From assembly GCA_947846985.1 (NCBI GenBank), contig CANTUZ010000026.1:56960730-57024729 (forward strand): DNA of 64,000 nt, given 5' to 3'. The DNA is from Fratercula arctica (lineage: Eukaryota; Chordata; Aves; Charadriiformes; Alcidae). The notes beneath the pieces are model-generated. The model searched no databases. It was not told the origin of the DNA and worked only from the letters and a program-made list of their open reading frames with translations. The translations under genes were made by a program, and so were the position numbers. Below are positions 47,821 to 62,800 of this stretch, piece after piece (position 1 is the stretch's first letter; each line of letters begins with the position of its first letter).

Positions 47821-50800
47821 AGAGAGTAGAAAAAGGTTGGACAGGCAGTGGCAGCATAAGCAGGAGTGAGAAAGAGCAGAGGGAGAGCCCAGGGGAACTA
47901 GAGGAGGAGGAGGTGCGCCATGGCACCAGGGCAAACCCACCACAGAGTATTACCACAATGCAGTAAAAAAAGACAAATTGTATTGCACCTGGCATTATTA
48001 TCCTATGAGGTCATACTCTGTTTACAAGCCTCTGTTCAGAAAAGTGTTTTGACCTAAATACCAGTTCTAACTAGCAAAGCACTCAATTGAATTTAAGGAA
48101 GTGACTATTTCTCACTGACTTCTATTGGAGAAAGGCCTGCTTAAAGAGAAGCACCTTGATTATTAAGGGTATCTATCAGAACTGGAATCGTATGACCTAT
48201 GTGTATACTTAAAGGCAAAAGCATGGCATCCTGAACCCTAAGGTCATCACCCCTCAACTTCTCACATCAGATGCCTGGGTAAAACACATAATGCTTCTTA
48301 CCAGCCCATGTTTTTTTTGTTTTCTTTCGATGAAAACCAAGGTGTAGGGTATGTGACTGGGGGAGGTACTCCCCCACTCCCCACCCCACCCCAAGATGTG
48401 GCCAATGCCTACACCCACAGCAGCAGGTTGGAAGGGTGTCTGGAGCCAGTATCAAGATGCAGCTAGTGATGGCAATGTAAATCCAAGGCTTCTTCAGAGT
48501 TTTTTTTCCATCAATAACAGCCTAGCTGGCAGCAGTCTGACTCATCACATGTCAACAGTACCATTTTACTTTGTATAATCTGCATTTCATTCATGACACT
48601 GAATGCAGAAATTGCATACATGAAACTTCTATGTGTAGGTTAGGACTTGTACTTTCAAGTAAAAATGTCAGACTCCTAATCTTAAATGCCAGCTACCTTT
48701 TCCTTCAAGATGTTCACTATCTGAATCAGCATTTGGAGCATATCTGTTTATTTCTTTATGAAAACAACAAAGAAGGGATACGCATTCAAGTCCTAAAAGA
48801 AAAGCTGAATAATGAGAGAAAACAGTTATTAAAATCAGGCCATGCTTTTTAATGGGTTGTAGAAAGCCGTTCTGTTCAAAGCTGAAAACAGAACACTCCC
48901 ACAGCTCGCAAGGAGTCAACACATATTTTTCACACCATGTCAGATATTAGATGGGAGACAGATGACTTAATTATCTTCTCTAATGCACTCCTAAAATCAT
49001 AGCCAGCAAGAGCAACCTCTTAGTTTTACTTGCAAACACATGTTGTTTTATTTAAAGTGCTGGGGACTGTTGTACACCATTGTTGTAAAACAGGACAACC
49101 CACCTGAAAGGAGAGGGACAACAAAGACATGGGTGTCCTTCTGGTGCATGAATCTGTCAGAGTGCAATCAGCCTCTGCAAGGCTTTTTGTGAGCAGTGAT
49201 AATCCCCCTCACTGATCAGAAAGGGGCTCAGACAGCTGCGAATATAATTCCAGTGACTTGAAAAGAGGAATCAGTTCTCGGAGAACATAGAGGAAGCCAT
49301 TTCAGATTTTACTTCAACAAGATGAAAAGTAGGCCACAGTGAATTTTATTGCAAAAGTCCCATCAGACTTAACAGGATCCGAATGGACTGTAGGTGTGAG
49401 TGGGCAGGTCCGAAATCTCAGGAAGCGGTTGTTAGATTTCAAGTGTGCTCTGGCCCCATCCAGACACATGGTATTTGGTCATCTGTTTTTCTGTCAGGGA
49501 CAAGCCATAGAAAAATGAGGTGGGGAAAAAAAAAAAAAAAAGCAATGAAATAAATTACTAACTTCAAAAAGCACAAATTATTAGACTCAAGAAATAGTTC
49601 ATCCTCTTGGGTATCTTGAGTTTGGGGCAAATAGTAGAATTTTCTTCACACCCTCTTGTACTTCCTAGCGATTTGAGTATCCTGAACGAACTTCATCCCT
49701 TCCATTCCTATCAGTCATTGCTAAAATATGCAAACCACACATTTGTTACAGAGTATTTTCCTGCTCAGTTACTACATTTTCTTTACATCAGGGTACCTAA
49801 AACAGAGAAACCTCTTCTACATTAGTATCAACAAGGAGAAAGAGTCTCCACTTTGGTATCATTGGCTTCACGTGGATGCTGCCATGAGGTAAACTACCAC
49901 TTTCATACCAAGTCCTACTCTATTTCTGACACAGCTATGTCAGCAAAGAGTGCATGGAAAAATACACACAAATAAAATTTTTGTAAGCTAAGCATTATCA
50001 ACAGTTAAAGCATGCTCTGCATTTTGGCATTCTTCATGGCTTATTGTTACCTCCTTTGAAATGTTACAAGAATGTGGACTTTTTCAACAAGTTATTAAGC
50101 ACTACTGAGTTATTAGCACCTCCTAGAGAATTTATGACCTCATCTACACAGTATTTGTTTCCACGGCAACAAAACTTTAGAGTAATAGTACCATTAAAAT
50201 GTGATGTATTTAGTTTCCTCTATGCCTTAGTGCAAGGCATTAACTAGAAAGAGTCATACTGGAATGGTGACTTCATTGTAAATAATTTCATAATCAATTC
50301 CTTTGAATCTCTAGACTCAGTCTGCTTTTAATAAACTTTACAAGAAATTGCACATTGCAAAAAGGCGATAATTAAGTGCACTGTATATGTATGAAACATA
50401 ACAAAAAAGGATTAGAAAATATAAAATGCTTACAAAAGAATACATTTTACAGTTGATGTTTGTCTTCTAAGAAAAATACCCACATTTGAATGAAATAGCA
50501 TGGCTATGGTCAAGAGGTTTTGGGTTAGCATTTCCACTTACAACTTTTACAGCAGCACTGAAATCGGTCAGCTCTGCTGACTTCCACTTGCCAACCATCT
50601 GTTGTTTTGCCGATAAAACTGCCTTTCTGAAATTTTATCAGACCTTCTCTTACATATGAATATTCAAAAAGCCAATTACTTTTTCTGTACTTGCACAGCA
50701 CTCTGCACAGAAAGGTGCAGAGTTAATTAAAAAGAATGGAAAGACATGAAGTGTTTGTAATAGCACCATTAAACCCTTTGGAAAACTATGGAGTTATAGA

Positions 50801-50855
50801 GATATTTCTGTTGTACACAGAAATAAACTGCCACAAAACCACAATGTGCCATCCA
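47821..50855. other. Unassigned single-copy DNA
   Basis: No gene recognised. A poly-A run lies at 49526-49541. Short open frames on both strands lack support. Confidence 0.5.
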
Positions 50856-51192
50856 CATATAAACCTGGTTATTTAAAAATATTGAAGCCTGAGCTGTCAG
50901 GAACCTGCAAAGTGCCAGGCATAACTCCAGGCTTCAGGCTTTGCTGTTCACAGCTCACTCCTCTCCCTGCCTGCCTGTCACAGAGACACGCAGCCTTGTT
51001 CCTCCTCTCTGATCAGCTGGCTCTCAAATTCATAGCTTGCTTTCAAGTAACTGCAAAAACGTGCTATTGATCGGGACCTTGAGCAAACACACACTTCAAG
51101 AAGCGGGACAGTAGTTTGCTTTCCTTGCAAACAAAATTCTGATTGGTATGAGCATGGATGCAGGAAAAATACAAGGACACATGAAGACCTGG
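50856..51192 (+). other. Candidate first exon with promoter-like upstream (speculative)
   Basis: A TATAAA-like box (ATATAAAC) lies at 50857-50864. About 285 bp downstream an ATG at 51148 and a second one at 51154 in good context (AGCATGG) open a short frame, MSMDAGKIQGHMKTW. The frame runs to a near-perfect splice donor TGG|GTAAGT at 51190-51198 in phase 0. The leader has a higher G+C content than the flanks. No protein family is recognisable from 15 residues, and no second exon was identified in the remaining 12.8 kb. Confidence 0.3.
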
Positions 51193-53688
51193 GTAAGTTA
51201 TCTCTACTCTTTATGTGTTTCAGTGAACTGAGTGAGTAAGAGTCAAGAGAATGGGGAAGATTTTCCCCTGTGCTTTTCAGACCTCTTTAAGTGCTGTCCA
51301 GGTGGAAATTCTCATTTTGGTAGTTGGATTGTTCTTACTGATACTTGATATATCTTTCTTTCAGTTACTATTAACACATTCATGAATGTTTGTTTCCAGT
51401 GTTCTACAGTTTTTTCTCTCCAATCATCTTTGTAGCCTCTTTTTTTTTTTTTTTTTTTTTTTTTAATGTGTGTTTTCACTGTGTATCTGTTAGTCCTGTG
51501 TTAATATGAGCATGTGTACTACGCAGGTGTGTTTTGGAAGAGTAAAGGTCAACACTTGCCAAAAATCACATCTTAGGAGTATTGGTTAGTAACTGTGTAA
51601 ATGTATCATTAATGCCAAAAAAGCAAAAGTGACATCTATCTCTAGTTATCACAGCTGGAGCTCTAAATTTACCCTCCTCTTCTGTATAACTCTGCCTCAG
51701 GCACATGTAAAGTTCTAAAAAGGCATATAGAAGGAAAAAATACATCATATATGCAATTATAAAGTCAAACAGCAACAGTCCTTCATGAATTTGGTACTCG
51801 TGATTTTGGGTATCTAGGAGAAAAACTGATCTTGAATCCTTACCCTCAATTAAAAAAAGTTTAGGCTTTTTTTGAGAGGCATGATCACTGTTCCTCTTGC
51901 CATCACTCATAAGTTTACACCACCTTTATTACTATTCTCTATAGCATACATATGTCTGGCTTAACAAGACAATTTGCATTATAAAAGCTCTACTCTTGAG
52001 ACCACTCCTCATGCATTGTTTAGGCACTATAGTTGAAGATGTGGTAAAGTCAAGGCAAATCAGAAGGCAACACTAAAATAAAGAGTTGCATAAATATTTT
52101 AAGCCTATAGTTACCCAGGTGTACACTGAATACATGGCTTCTGTAGTAACAGTCGGTTTGTCGGTCTGCAGTCGGTCTGCACAGACCGTCTAGCATTACT
52201 GGATTTTATAGTGGTACCTAGACTTCATTGACACTGACTGCTGAAATGAACCTTACCTATCCTGCTTGCACGACTGTGCTATTGTGCTCTCCCAGATTGA
52301 ATGTGTTGACCTCTCAGACGCACAGTCCCTGAAACCACTAAGGCTAAGATATCTCTCCATGAGCTCAAGTTAGAATATTAAATGAGAGGGGGGACACTGT
52401 TTCTGTTTATTCCCATGCTTGAACAAATTTCAGCTTGCCTTTGCCAGATGACTCTTCTGACTTACAGACCTCAGCTTTTTGAAGGGTAGACGGTTTCCAG
52501 TCACTCTACTGGAAGCTGTTCTTTATACAGAACAACTAACTGTTTACTTGGCAAATAGAAAGAAGATGAATGAACATATTTCTAACAGCTAGAATACTGG
52601 TGTCACCAGTAATCACTGGGCACCCCTATCAGAAATGATTGGAGTAATTTCAATCACAGTTATGACACTCATTAAGTACACTCATATCTTTGGTGTCCTC
52701 ATTGAACCTCACAGCCACTAAGAAATTAAGCAGAGTTGGGTATTGACATTTCCTTTTCTCTCTCTGGACAGGTGTCCACAATGTGGACACCTAGACTACA
52801 CCTACTGCTATGACAAACTTTAGTATGGAGATTTGTAATCAGAGCTTCACTACAACTTGAGTAGGACACTGAAGACTGCATGAGGTATCTCAAATCTAGG
52901 TTCTTTCCCATTTCAGCTGGATTTCAGCTTAGTCTCCAGGTTTTAACAGATATTCTTGGGCACCTATATCTCCTTACAAACAGGCTAACGTGGTGCCACT
53001 CTAACTCAGAGTTACAAACTCTAGCTGGGGAGACAGGCCTCTAAAGGTTAAGTCTAGCTTTGCAGTCCTTCTGTTAATCCGGTTTTAGAAGATATTTGTA
53101 GCTGAACTGTGCCTGCCTTGCCTACTGCCTTCTGTCACCATTGTGGCCTATGCATTTAGCCTTGCTAAATGAAAGTCACCTTCTCTAGCACAAAATGACA
53201 GAGAGAGAACACAGGAGCATTTGCCAGTGTACAGCAGCACAGGTATCAGTGAGGTAAAAGGGAAAGAGACAGGGAAAAGGAATGGAAGGAAAACACATAC
53301 AAAAATCTCCTAATCCTTATAAACAATTTTACTACAAGAGGTGTAATTCTGTGACGTGATAAATCAGACTTATATGAGATAATTACATCACCACCTAGGG
53401 TTCAATATTCTCAAATAAATGTCAATAAATCCTTTGTAGCACAAGACCATCGACATGCTTGTGGTCTCCATACAGACCCACTTATATGCACTATATGCAA
53501 ATCACTCATTTCCAGGACTAAAAAGTAGATGCTTCTTTGGAAATGCTGTGAGATACCCATTTTTGGGGAAACATCATTGCTTTACTGATAGCAGGATCGT
53601 GGCTAACCAGACGAATTTATCACCTTGAGCAGAATAAATCCATCAAGTAGGAAAAAGAAGACCTTCGATATCAGGTAACACAAGTTTT
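51193..53688. other. Unassigned A+T-rich DNA
   Basis: No gene recognised. A poly-T run lies at 51440-51464. A short set of GTCGGTYTG repeats with a 7-bp hairpin sits at 52151-52190. Confidence 0.5.
51440..51464. repeat. Poly-T tract (25 bp)
   Basis: Uninterrupted run of T, with no retrocopy body next to it. Confidence 0.95.
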
Positions 53689-53870
53689 AAGATCTGAAAG
53701 GACCTTTATAATCACTTATTGCAGCTTCTAGTACAATGCAGATCATAAGATGTTACCTAGTAATTCCTTCCTCAAGCTATAACTTCATACGTGGGCAGCT
53801 TTCACTGAAGATGATTCATGGACAGAGGGAAGCAAGTTGAATCCCACCATCTGGGTAGGGAGGTACATGT
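53689..53870 (-). mobile_element. Old CR1-clade LINE 3'-end remnant
   Basis: The + strand blocks AGATCTGAAAGGACCTTTAT, AATCACTTATTGCAGCTTCT, GTTACCTAGTAATTCCTTCC and TCAAGCTATAACTTC follow the order of the reverse-complemented 3' end of an old CR1 group shared by turtles, crocodiles and birds. Divergence is high and the right border is unclear. Confidence 0.5.
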
Positions 53871-56800
53871 TTCAGACAGAGGTAGTCACAAATGCCTGTA
53901 AGCACGAAGTTCTTCCGTTTGGCAGTACAGTATTCCAAGCCACATTTCAAACCAAACACCTTCTACTTTAATGTATAGGTATGTAACACTCACTTATGCC
54001 AAGATTCCTTACAGCATCTCTGGCAATTCAGAGGTACCCCAGTGACAGGCCCTGAGTGCAAACAAGACTGAGTCTTAAGCTGCTCACTTGAGATTGTTGT
54101 CTCCTTGCCTCCTGAAGGAAATGCTGATTTTCCCCTTTTGCCAGTGGGAAACATCACATAAGAGAATGCAACCTCAGACTACAGAACTCTCAAAATCTGG
54201 TCCATTTGCTATTCACATGTTTTCCAAGAGTTATTAGCGTATCTACCAGTTCCTGATTAGTACAAAGCTGCTTACGATAGTTCCTACAAGGCCGTCTGTG
54301 CTTTACTAGCAGGTAATGGAATCTGAAGGGTCAGGTGAAGTTCCCTTTTTCAGATGATCTCTCCCATGAACTACTGGTATTAGTGAAGAGATTCTGTGTT
54401 AATAAGTATTATTAACAAGTGGAGACAGAAACGGGTCTGAGAAACATTGGAGGCAACCTTCTCTGTCATAAAAGTAGCAGATCTGTACTCTAGAATGCAT
54501 AAAGCTAGAAATAAGATTATGGAGATTGTATGGTATATGACAGAGGTCTATAAAATCCATTCAGTGAATACAGTTTCTTTTTATGTGAAGGTAGAGGACA
54601 TCAAATGAAACCAATGTACGTTAGTCTCAAAACCAGAGAAAACATGCTTAAAACATGGCACACAGTTAAGCTGTGAAACATCTTGCTGCAGTATATTACT
54701 GACGGCAACAGATTGCACAGGTTCAGAAGGAGGATCATGAAATTAATAGGAGAAAAATCTTTTAAGGGCTACTGAACACAGATAAACTACCTCTGGTTCA
54801 GGGTGTTCCTGAATTACAATTTCATAGTCCAGCTGTTCTGGGATGTACCATGCCATGGTCTTTCTACTCTGTGTTCTTCTTTTGGCACCTGTTCCTGACC
54901 ACTACAAGACAGAAGACCTAAACTATATGACCCATTTTCATCCTTATGAAACTTTTAAAAATCACATCACTTGGACCAGGCTGGAAATTCTTCAATCTTT
55001 GTGGAGAAAATCTGTCAGCATCCTAGTATCATGAAAAATAATACTTGCTGCCTAATTGCTGTGAATGGCTTGGTTGTTTTCCTGCCAAAAACTTGTCAAG
55101 GTGAATTATTATGGATGGGGAATATAATCTGCAGTGAAATTTTGAAATCAATGTAGTTCAGATGAGCACAGCCAAACTAATCACAAAGGAGGGATATAGC
55201 TGAAGACTGCTTTTATCAGCAAACAACATACTTTATGCCATCTTCTAAGAAGAAAAACAACATTGTACGATCTTTAATTTCCAGCCAACCTAGCCAAGTA
55301 ATTTTCTTATCTATAATGTTACATTTACTAGCTTAGATTGATTTTTTGGGTTATGTGCCTCAATAAATACATTTTAAAACATGTATAAAATATGTTTCAA
55401 TATCCATGCCATCAGTCTTAATTGTTCAAAAAAGGCTTTGATAAGATCCAGCACATTGCTATGGAAATGCCAGAGTTCAGCTGAAAAATATTTGGGTTTC
55501 TTTATTTGTGGATGTATTTTTTCTCTGCCTTCATATTTCTTTATATTGCACTTGTGGAAGTATACTGTAAAGAGAAGAACCTGACCTAGGCATTAAAGGT
55601 TCAGTCAGAGAAGACCAGGTAGTTCTATTTTACTCCTTCAAATCCCTACTACTTTAGTCTTTTTGAAATATTTGACATGCCTGACATGCATCAATCTGGG
55701 TTGAAAAAAATCACATCTACCAAAAGACATAGATTCTTGCAGTCAGCTTCACATATTGCAATTCATTTTATCACAGGGACATAACACAAATATTTGCATC
55801 GTAAGATGTTGAGTGTGTGACACTGAAATCCACAATTCCAAATCACATTTTCATTTCAACAACACTGTCTTCAATATAACTGTGTAAACCCATCATTTAA
55901 TTAATTAAACTGAAACCTTGAAAGCCTTGAATGGACAAACAGGACCTTCTTACTTGAAAGGAGTAGGCTTTGAAAAAAGACATCACAGCCATATGGCAGA
56001 TTTCAAAGACAAGGATTCTCTCCTCAGCTCAAAAGAGATTTTTTTAACAAATGGTATCTGTTGAACTGTATGTAAAAAGCTATCTTTCTCCCAAATCTAT
56101 TTGTCTAAATGCGGATCTTGTAGAAAGAGTCATCACAACAGAGGACTGTGTGATGCATGAGTATGTCTGGGAGCTCATGTCAACTGTGTACAAAAGCATG
56201 ACTTTTTCAGTAGGACAAGAGCATCAACTGCAAGCAGACAGAGCAAGGACCAGGCTGTTTTTTCTACCACTTTGCCTGAGGGGTTGGCAGCATAGCTCAC
56301 TGCTCCACCTTCAGTGGCACTGATGGGGAGTCACAGGCACAGAGTGCAAAAAGGCATCTTCAGGGGGTGCCATGCCTATGTCCCATTAAAAGCAGATGGA
56401 TGTCACTGACTTATTGACAATGCTAATAAAATGTAGGCTTTCTTTGCAGTATATCAGGCTAGAAAGTTTGTTTTTTTTTTTTCTCAGAATCCTTCTCATT
56501 TTTCAGATGGCAACAGTAACAGCAGGTGAAATGCAATAGTAACCACTGACCATAATGCAAAGTTAATCACGTAGCAGTATGGTAGAACCTCTTTACCTTG
56601 ATGCAGTAACATGCCAAGGTGAGCAGATGCTGACTGCCTCTGGTGTTGACCCACAGCTAGTTTATTCACTGCCATATGTCACGTTGTTCGCCTGAGATGC
56701 CTCATTCCAAAGTGCACCCTTTTCTAGCAATCAGTGTGCTTGTGCACACGTACGTGCACTACATGGATATATGCATGTATAGAAATAGGTATTAAAAAGA

Positions 56801-59800
56801 AAAATGCTGAAGCTCAAGGAAGGGAAGTCAAACTGAGTTGCACATTTCTTCTAAGTTATTGTGTGTCTTATTTCCAAAACCTCGTTAGGGTCATCAGAGT
56901 GGTTCAGTGATAATGCTTGTTACTAAGAATTGGTATTCAAAAGAGAATACTCTGGAAACAAATCACAATCTTACAGCTTTCTTCAAGTTTTCATAAAATG
57001 TCATTCCCTGATAAAGTTAAAAACATGTCATTTGGAAACACGAGCAGCTGATTTGTGTTACAATGAGCTAGCACAATAGATAAGAAATAGACATTTTTTT
57101 AGTAACATCGGTGAATGTACCAGGGAGAAGATTTTTGGTTAACTCACATCAGTAATCATGTTTGATAAATTATTTCTTAGGCTCAGTAGATGAAATACTG
57201 AAGTAATAGGGAATATATGTTGTCTTGTGTCAGATTCTGCTCTCCAGTAATAGTGGTGGCCATGGTGGTGGTGGTGGTTTGTTTTAGGTAGCTAAAAAAC
57301 TGTTTGTGAAAGTAGAAAGTTATATTACAAGTTTTAAATGGTAACAGCAGTGAAGCTCCTGAACAATTTTTAATAAGAGTACATGTAAGATTAAGAACGA
57401 GAAAAAATAATATTAAGAATAAGAAAAACAAACAAACCCAAAACAAATCACAGTTATTGTTTGAGCTACTCTGATTATTTATATCAAAACTTGTAATTAT
57501 ACTCTTGGAAAACCAGTCAAATGGATTTTGCAGTAAAGGGGAATCTAAATCCAACAGCAGCCATATCTGGATTCATGAGACTGATGGATACATCAGAGCT
57601 TTTTACTTTACAGAGCTGGGGCATGCCAGGGTTTTTTTGCAAAGCTGGGAAACAGGTGCAACCTTAGCAGAGGTATTAGGCTTCCTCCTGTGAGAGACAG
57701 GTGGCTCTGGGGAGCCCCATTAGTGAGAACACTTAAGACTAAAGGTCTTGCTCCAAAAAAGTCTGAAAGTCCGGAGGATCTTGGTTATGGACTCCTGGAT
57801 TGACAGGCTATGCACCACATTCATACCTCATACTGTGAAATGTGTGCTCTTGCCTGTCTGCTCCAAAATACGTGTATAATTCTTTATCCTGAAGCAGTGC
57901 TGAATACTGGGATTTTTGCCCATGTGGGACCGGAATAATTATAAAAAGTGAGCAAACACTATATGCTAAATTTTGGCAAGTTCTAATTATAATTTAACCA
58001 AACAGCATCTGCTCCACTGAATCTTAAAGCCTAAACCACATATGAACTGCCAGGTTTGGCCAAAAGAAACACTACCAAGGAGAATCTGTGCTGTGTTCCT
58101 CTATATACTGCAAAAATCTATCAATGTTAGAGTGAAAAACATGGTTTTTTTTTTTTTGTAGAAGCCAAAATATTTAACTTAAAAAACATTAAACTAGTTT
58201 ATCAATCAACAGGAATATTTCTAGATTATGAATTTTGTAAATAGAAAAGAACAAATCAAATTTAGCACTTGAAATTTGTCATAAAAGTAGAATCATCATC
58301 TTCCACCCATCTCTATCCTTCATATCAAAATGGAGAACACAAATAGTAACTCAGTTTTCTCTCTTGGCTAGAAGCAGCACATAAGTGTTCAATTATAACA
58401 AGCAAAATTACTATTATTCTTTTTTAATTAACAAAATAATCATACTATCCCATAGAGATTATAAAAAAGCTCACTCTAAATACCATCCCCTACCAAGCAT
58501 AGTTTATATCATTCTTCATCTACAACCTCAAAAATTAGACTTAATGTGAGTCCCTATTATACTGCTGACAATTCTGAAAGAGCTTTCCTTTAAAAATCTC
58601 AGCCATGTTAATACCTCGTTCATTTAAAATTGGCATGAGATGCACATGCCAGTATTGTTTCATTTTAAAGGAAAAGGAGTTGAGATAGCATAACAGTCAT
58701 GGCCAACTTCAGCCCAGAAGATTTTATTGTGATAGGAGAAACTGTTACATTGCACAAGATCAGAGCTCTGTCTTATTAATCCATTTAAAAATAGATTTCT
58801 GGAGATTTCCCCTGAAAGTCAATGTTGTTGTCCCAGTCCAGATATCTGATCAGCAGGTTATGCTTGTGTACTGTCCCTTACCTCAAGAATGCAGGAAGAG
58901 CACAGAAGATGCTCAGAGTCAAGGCCAGTCACCACTCCTCTTAAGGAAGAATGACCAGAAGAAGCCTGACTTGTCATATTTTGGCAGAAGGGTAACGGTG
59001 TCTCATAAATACATACTTTTCAGGGGTGTTTCTAAAAGAATAAGTGCACCAACTTGTAGAAACATAATTCTTCATACCTGCATACAGAAATGTTTGCAGT
59101 GTCACTAAGTAAAATTCAGTCTCTCTGTTTGGCATTTTTCTGTGTAGAATTTCTGTACAGATCACATGGATGTCTCTGTAATGTCTCAGAATTAAGTTTT
59201 GCAGAAAAAAATATTTCCAAATGTTTCCAAATTTGTAACTTCACAAGATTTAAAAAAATTGACCTAATCCACATTTATCTTCGCTACACTGAAAGTTGCC
59301 GTTTGCAGAAATTAACAAAATGCCTAAGCCATTTTAACATTACATTGTATTCTCCCCATTCTCCCTGCCTGCATGTTATTTGGATGCCTGATTCTCCTCC
59401 TTCACCCTCTACCAGGCAAAAATGCATCTTCTGTAAAGCCATGAGCACCGTATCTCCTTCATTCCACCTTGCAGCTCAGCATTGCATTACAGAAAATAAA
59501 ATCCTTCAGCAAGCCCACAAAAATGAAAACTGGAGATAGAAACAATAGCTTCCATATGGCATCACACTGGAACGATAATACAGCATTATGTTTCCACTGA
59601 GTGAGAAACCAGAAATATTTAGTCAGCTCTACATGTGCAAAACTTCTATTTGGGTCAGTCTTAACCCAAGCATAAATAATGGAACTAATTAAAGACAAAC
59701 TAACAGGTCAGCAATAGCTACGCGTGGTCATTGCTGTTGAAGCAAAAGGAGCCTTTTAGCCAAGCCCTATTTCCAGCCCCGTTATTTAAGAAATAACTGT

Positions 59801-62800
59801 TTCCATATTTTAAGTGAGGTACAGCACAAACATTACAGCAGGGGAAGAGAAGCAGAAATATAGCAACCTTGCCCTGAGGACTTCTCTGAGCTGCACAGTT
59901 TGCCTGGGGGATCCTCCCATGTGGCCCCAGCGACACTGGTCTTCCATCCCCTTCTCTTAGATCTCCCCCTTTCCGCCCGTCTCTTCCCAGCAGTGATCAG
60001 TCCCAGTACACCAAGCTGTTGCAGGAAACGAACTTTTTGAGCGGAGAGGCTGTTGCGAGGTGGTATCTTTTATGTTGTCTTTGCACAACTGTGGTCTTCT
60101 ATGTGATGCAAAGAGACAGCAGCTGGCCGGAAGACATCCTTCTATGTATTTGTTTTAGCGACATTATCGGCATTTTCTCATTGCAAAACATACAGTCAGG
60201 GACCTCTTTTTCATGCTGCTGGTGTGGGGTTAAAACTACTAGGGACAACTAAGAAAGTTATTTCAAACAAAGCATTTCTCTTTCCTCCAAGTACACAGTG
60301 ATACTATATTTCATGACTTGGAAATGTTGAATACTCTCAGCGGAGATTTGCAATATAATTAAATCATTAGTTAAACTAGAGGTACTAGTAAGACCAGTAA
60401 AGGTTAAAATTTCCTGACTCGTTATTTGCCTGTCACAGAAGATCAGGAAATGCAAAAGAAAGCTAGGCTCTTTCCTACCCTTGTGTGTCTGTTCACTTGA
60501 ATGTTTCCAAGTGGATGTATTACAATTTAGTCTTCTCTTGGAGTAACAGAAGTTACTTAAAAGTTAGCCAGGCTTCAGTTGAACAAATAGATTCTGATAG
60601 TAGTGAGCAATATCTTTGTTCACTGTGCTGAAAAGAGATTTGGCAAAACTTCCTGTGCTTTACTGTGTGAGAATTCATATATTTTAGCTAAAATTCACTT
60701 CACTCGCCAATTTATATTCCTTTTTTGGTTTTGTTGAAATCCATTTACCTTAAATATCATCACTAAACAGATGATAGAAAAGGGAGTTATTCAGCAGACT
60801 AAGTGAATATCAGCACAGTTTTTCTGTGACTTTTTGTGAGACAGTGTTCCCGGTTTAGCCATGGCAGTTTGGGAGGTATTCTGAAAAAAATGAGTTTTCT
60901 TGTACTGTACTTGCCTCAAATTATTGTCAAAAAAAGACATAATTAAAAGAAAATTATCAATGTAGATGAACAAGGCAATATAAAAGTAAAAAATCTTTGT
61001 CCTATGAAAAGGGAATTACAATTCTGTACAATTTACTAATTTCTTGTTTGTAATTTTTAATGGTAATTTGTAGATTTCAGAAAGCCTGAATTTTGTTTAC
61101 AAGAGTGCATCTCCCTGTCCTGCAAGCTGTTTCCATTGACATCATGGGCTTGCCAAAGCTTGATTTGTGCCATTTCCAAGGGTTGGAGGATAACTTTATG
61201 AGCAGTGTTTGGGTTCCAGTGCTAAACAGTACATATCTGACATTTCACCTCCCTCTCCACTTAACTTCCCCCAGTCAGAATCCAACTTTGCGTGCCCCTG
61301 GGGGTATGCACAATGAAGATGAAATCAGTTAAGGAAAGTTAGAATGGCAATTCAGTAGAAGAAAGAAATCTGGGACTATCCTTCTTAAAAGCACTAGTAA
61401 ACAGGGACAATAATTGCTTTGCTGCATTGCACGAGTCTACCCATGTAGAATGCAACCTGGCTGTGGCAGAAATTGGGCAGTGACAGGGGAGGAAGAAAGA
61501 CTGTTTTTCAATTCCACATTCAAAGTAAGAGTTCCCAATATTCAGTATTTAAACCCTTTCCTTGCTAACACTGTTGCCTATTGTTCTGTAGCTGTTCTAC
61601 TCCTAAAAAATTCCCTTCTTTCCAATTGACTGATTTTTGTCTTATAACAAACCTTCATATGCACCTTTGAATATAAACAACTACAAAGTTGGCACCAAAT
61701 TTTCACTCTGGGAAAATAAACACATCATACTTTTAAAATAGGCATTGCTAAACCACAAGTTTTCACCTGGAAGCTGAAAGATCTTAGAAAGTGCTACAGT
61801 CAGTTTTAAGGCCTCATAGCCACCCCATCCCCTCTTCTTCTGTTTATGTGCGAGCAGAATTTATAAGTTGCATTTAAAATTCAAAGAAGAACCAAGAAAA
61901 AAAATTCAAGAACTCAGGGGGTTTGGGAGTGGTTTTGGGAAAACAGAAAAATTTACTCTATCATTATCAAGACTTTTTTGTGTAATTTCACATGCAATCA
62001 TAATCCAATGTATAGAATGAAAACGTGATTTTAAAAAGTCATTTCAAAACTGAAAAAAAGAAAAAAAGTAAACCCAGAAGCACAAAAGATGTAAACTCAT
62101 TGTGTGGAAATTACAGCTATGACCTGAAATGAAATTTTAGTAAAACTATTTAACAGTTTGACTTGAATACAGTTGCTCATTTTATTACAATATAAAAATG
62201 CTGTAGTTTGTTAAGCTTTCTTTAGTCCTCATATCAATTCCAATGGGCAACTCACACAGTAATTTTCTGCTGAAAACTAGAGTTGGTCAAAAGTTTATGT
62301 TAATATATTCTCTTGTTTAAATTTGTTTTAGAGGGGAAATGTTGCACTTTTAAAGCAAATTAAATTTTCACTTTACCTTGCTGATTTTGGCAAAATAATA
62401 ATCTATTGTTCTCTGTTCTCAGTATTTTTTCTTGTAAAGGGTCTATTTTCAAGGAACATCTATTCAATATGAGTAAGGAGGAGAAATTTTAGTATTGTTA
62501 CTTTTCTACTGTTCATAAGCAATCAGATCCAGAATTAGATATAAATTGCCAGCCCATTAAGTATGTATATCTGCCTTTATCTGTTCAAATAATCTGTTGA
62601 TTATTTCAATGTACTTTACCTTCTGCTTTCGCACATCTTCTGCAGCCCTGTAGACAGGACAGTAAGTACGCTAGGTGCTCTCACAGTGATCTCTCTACAT
62701 GTATAAAAAATAATTCTATTTTATTTGGATTGCAGTTTTGCCTAAATATTTGTCTCTATTCTTCTAAGATACATGAAAAATTGATCTTCTGGCTATGAAG

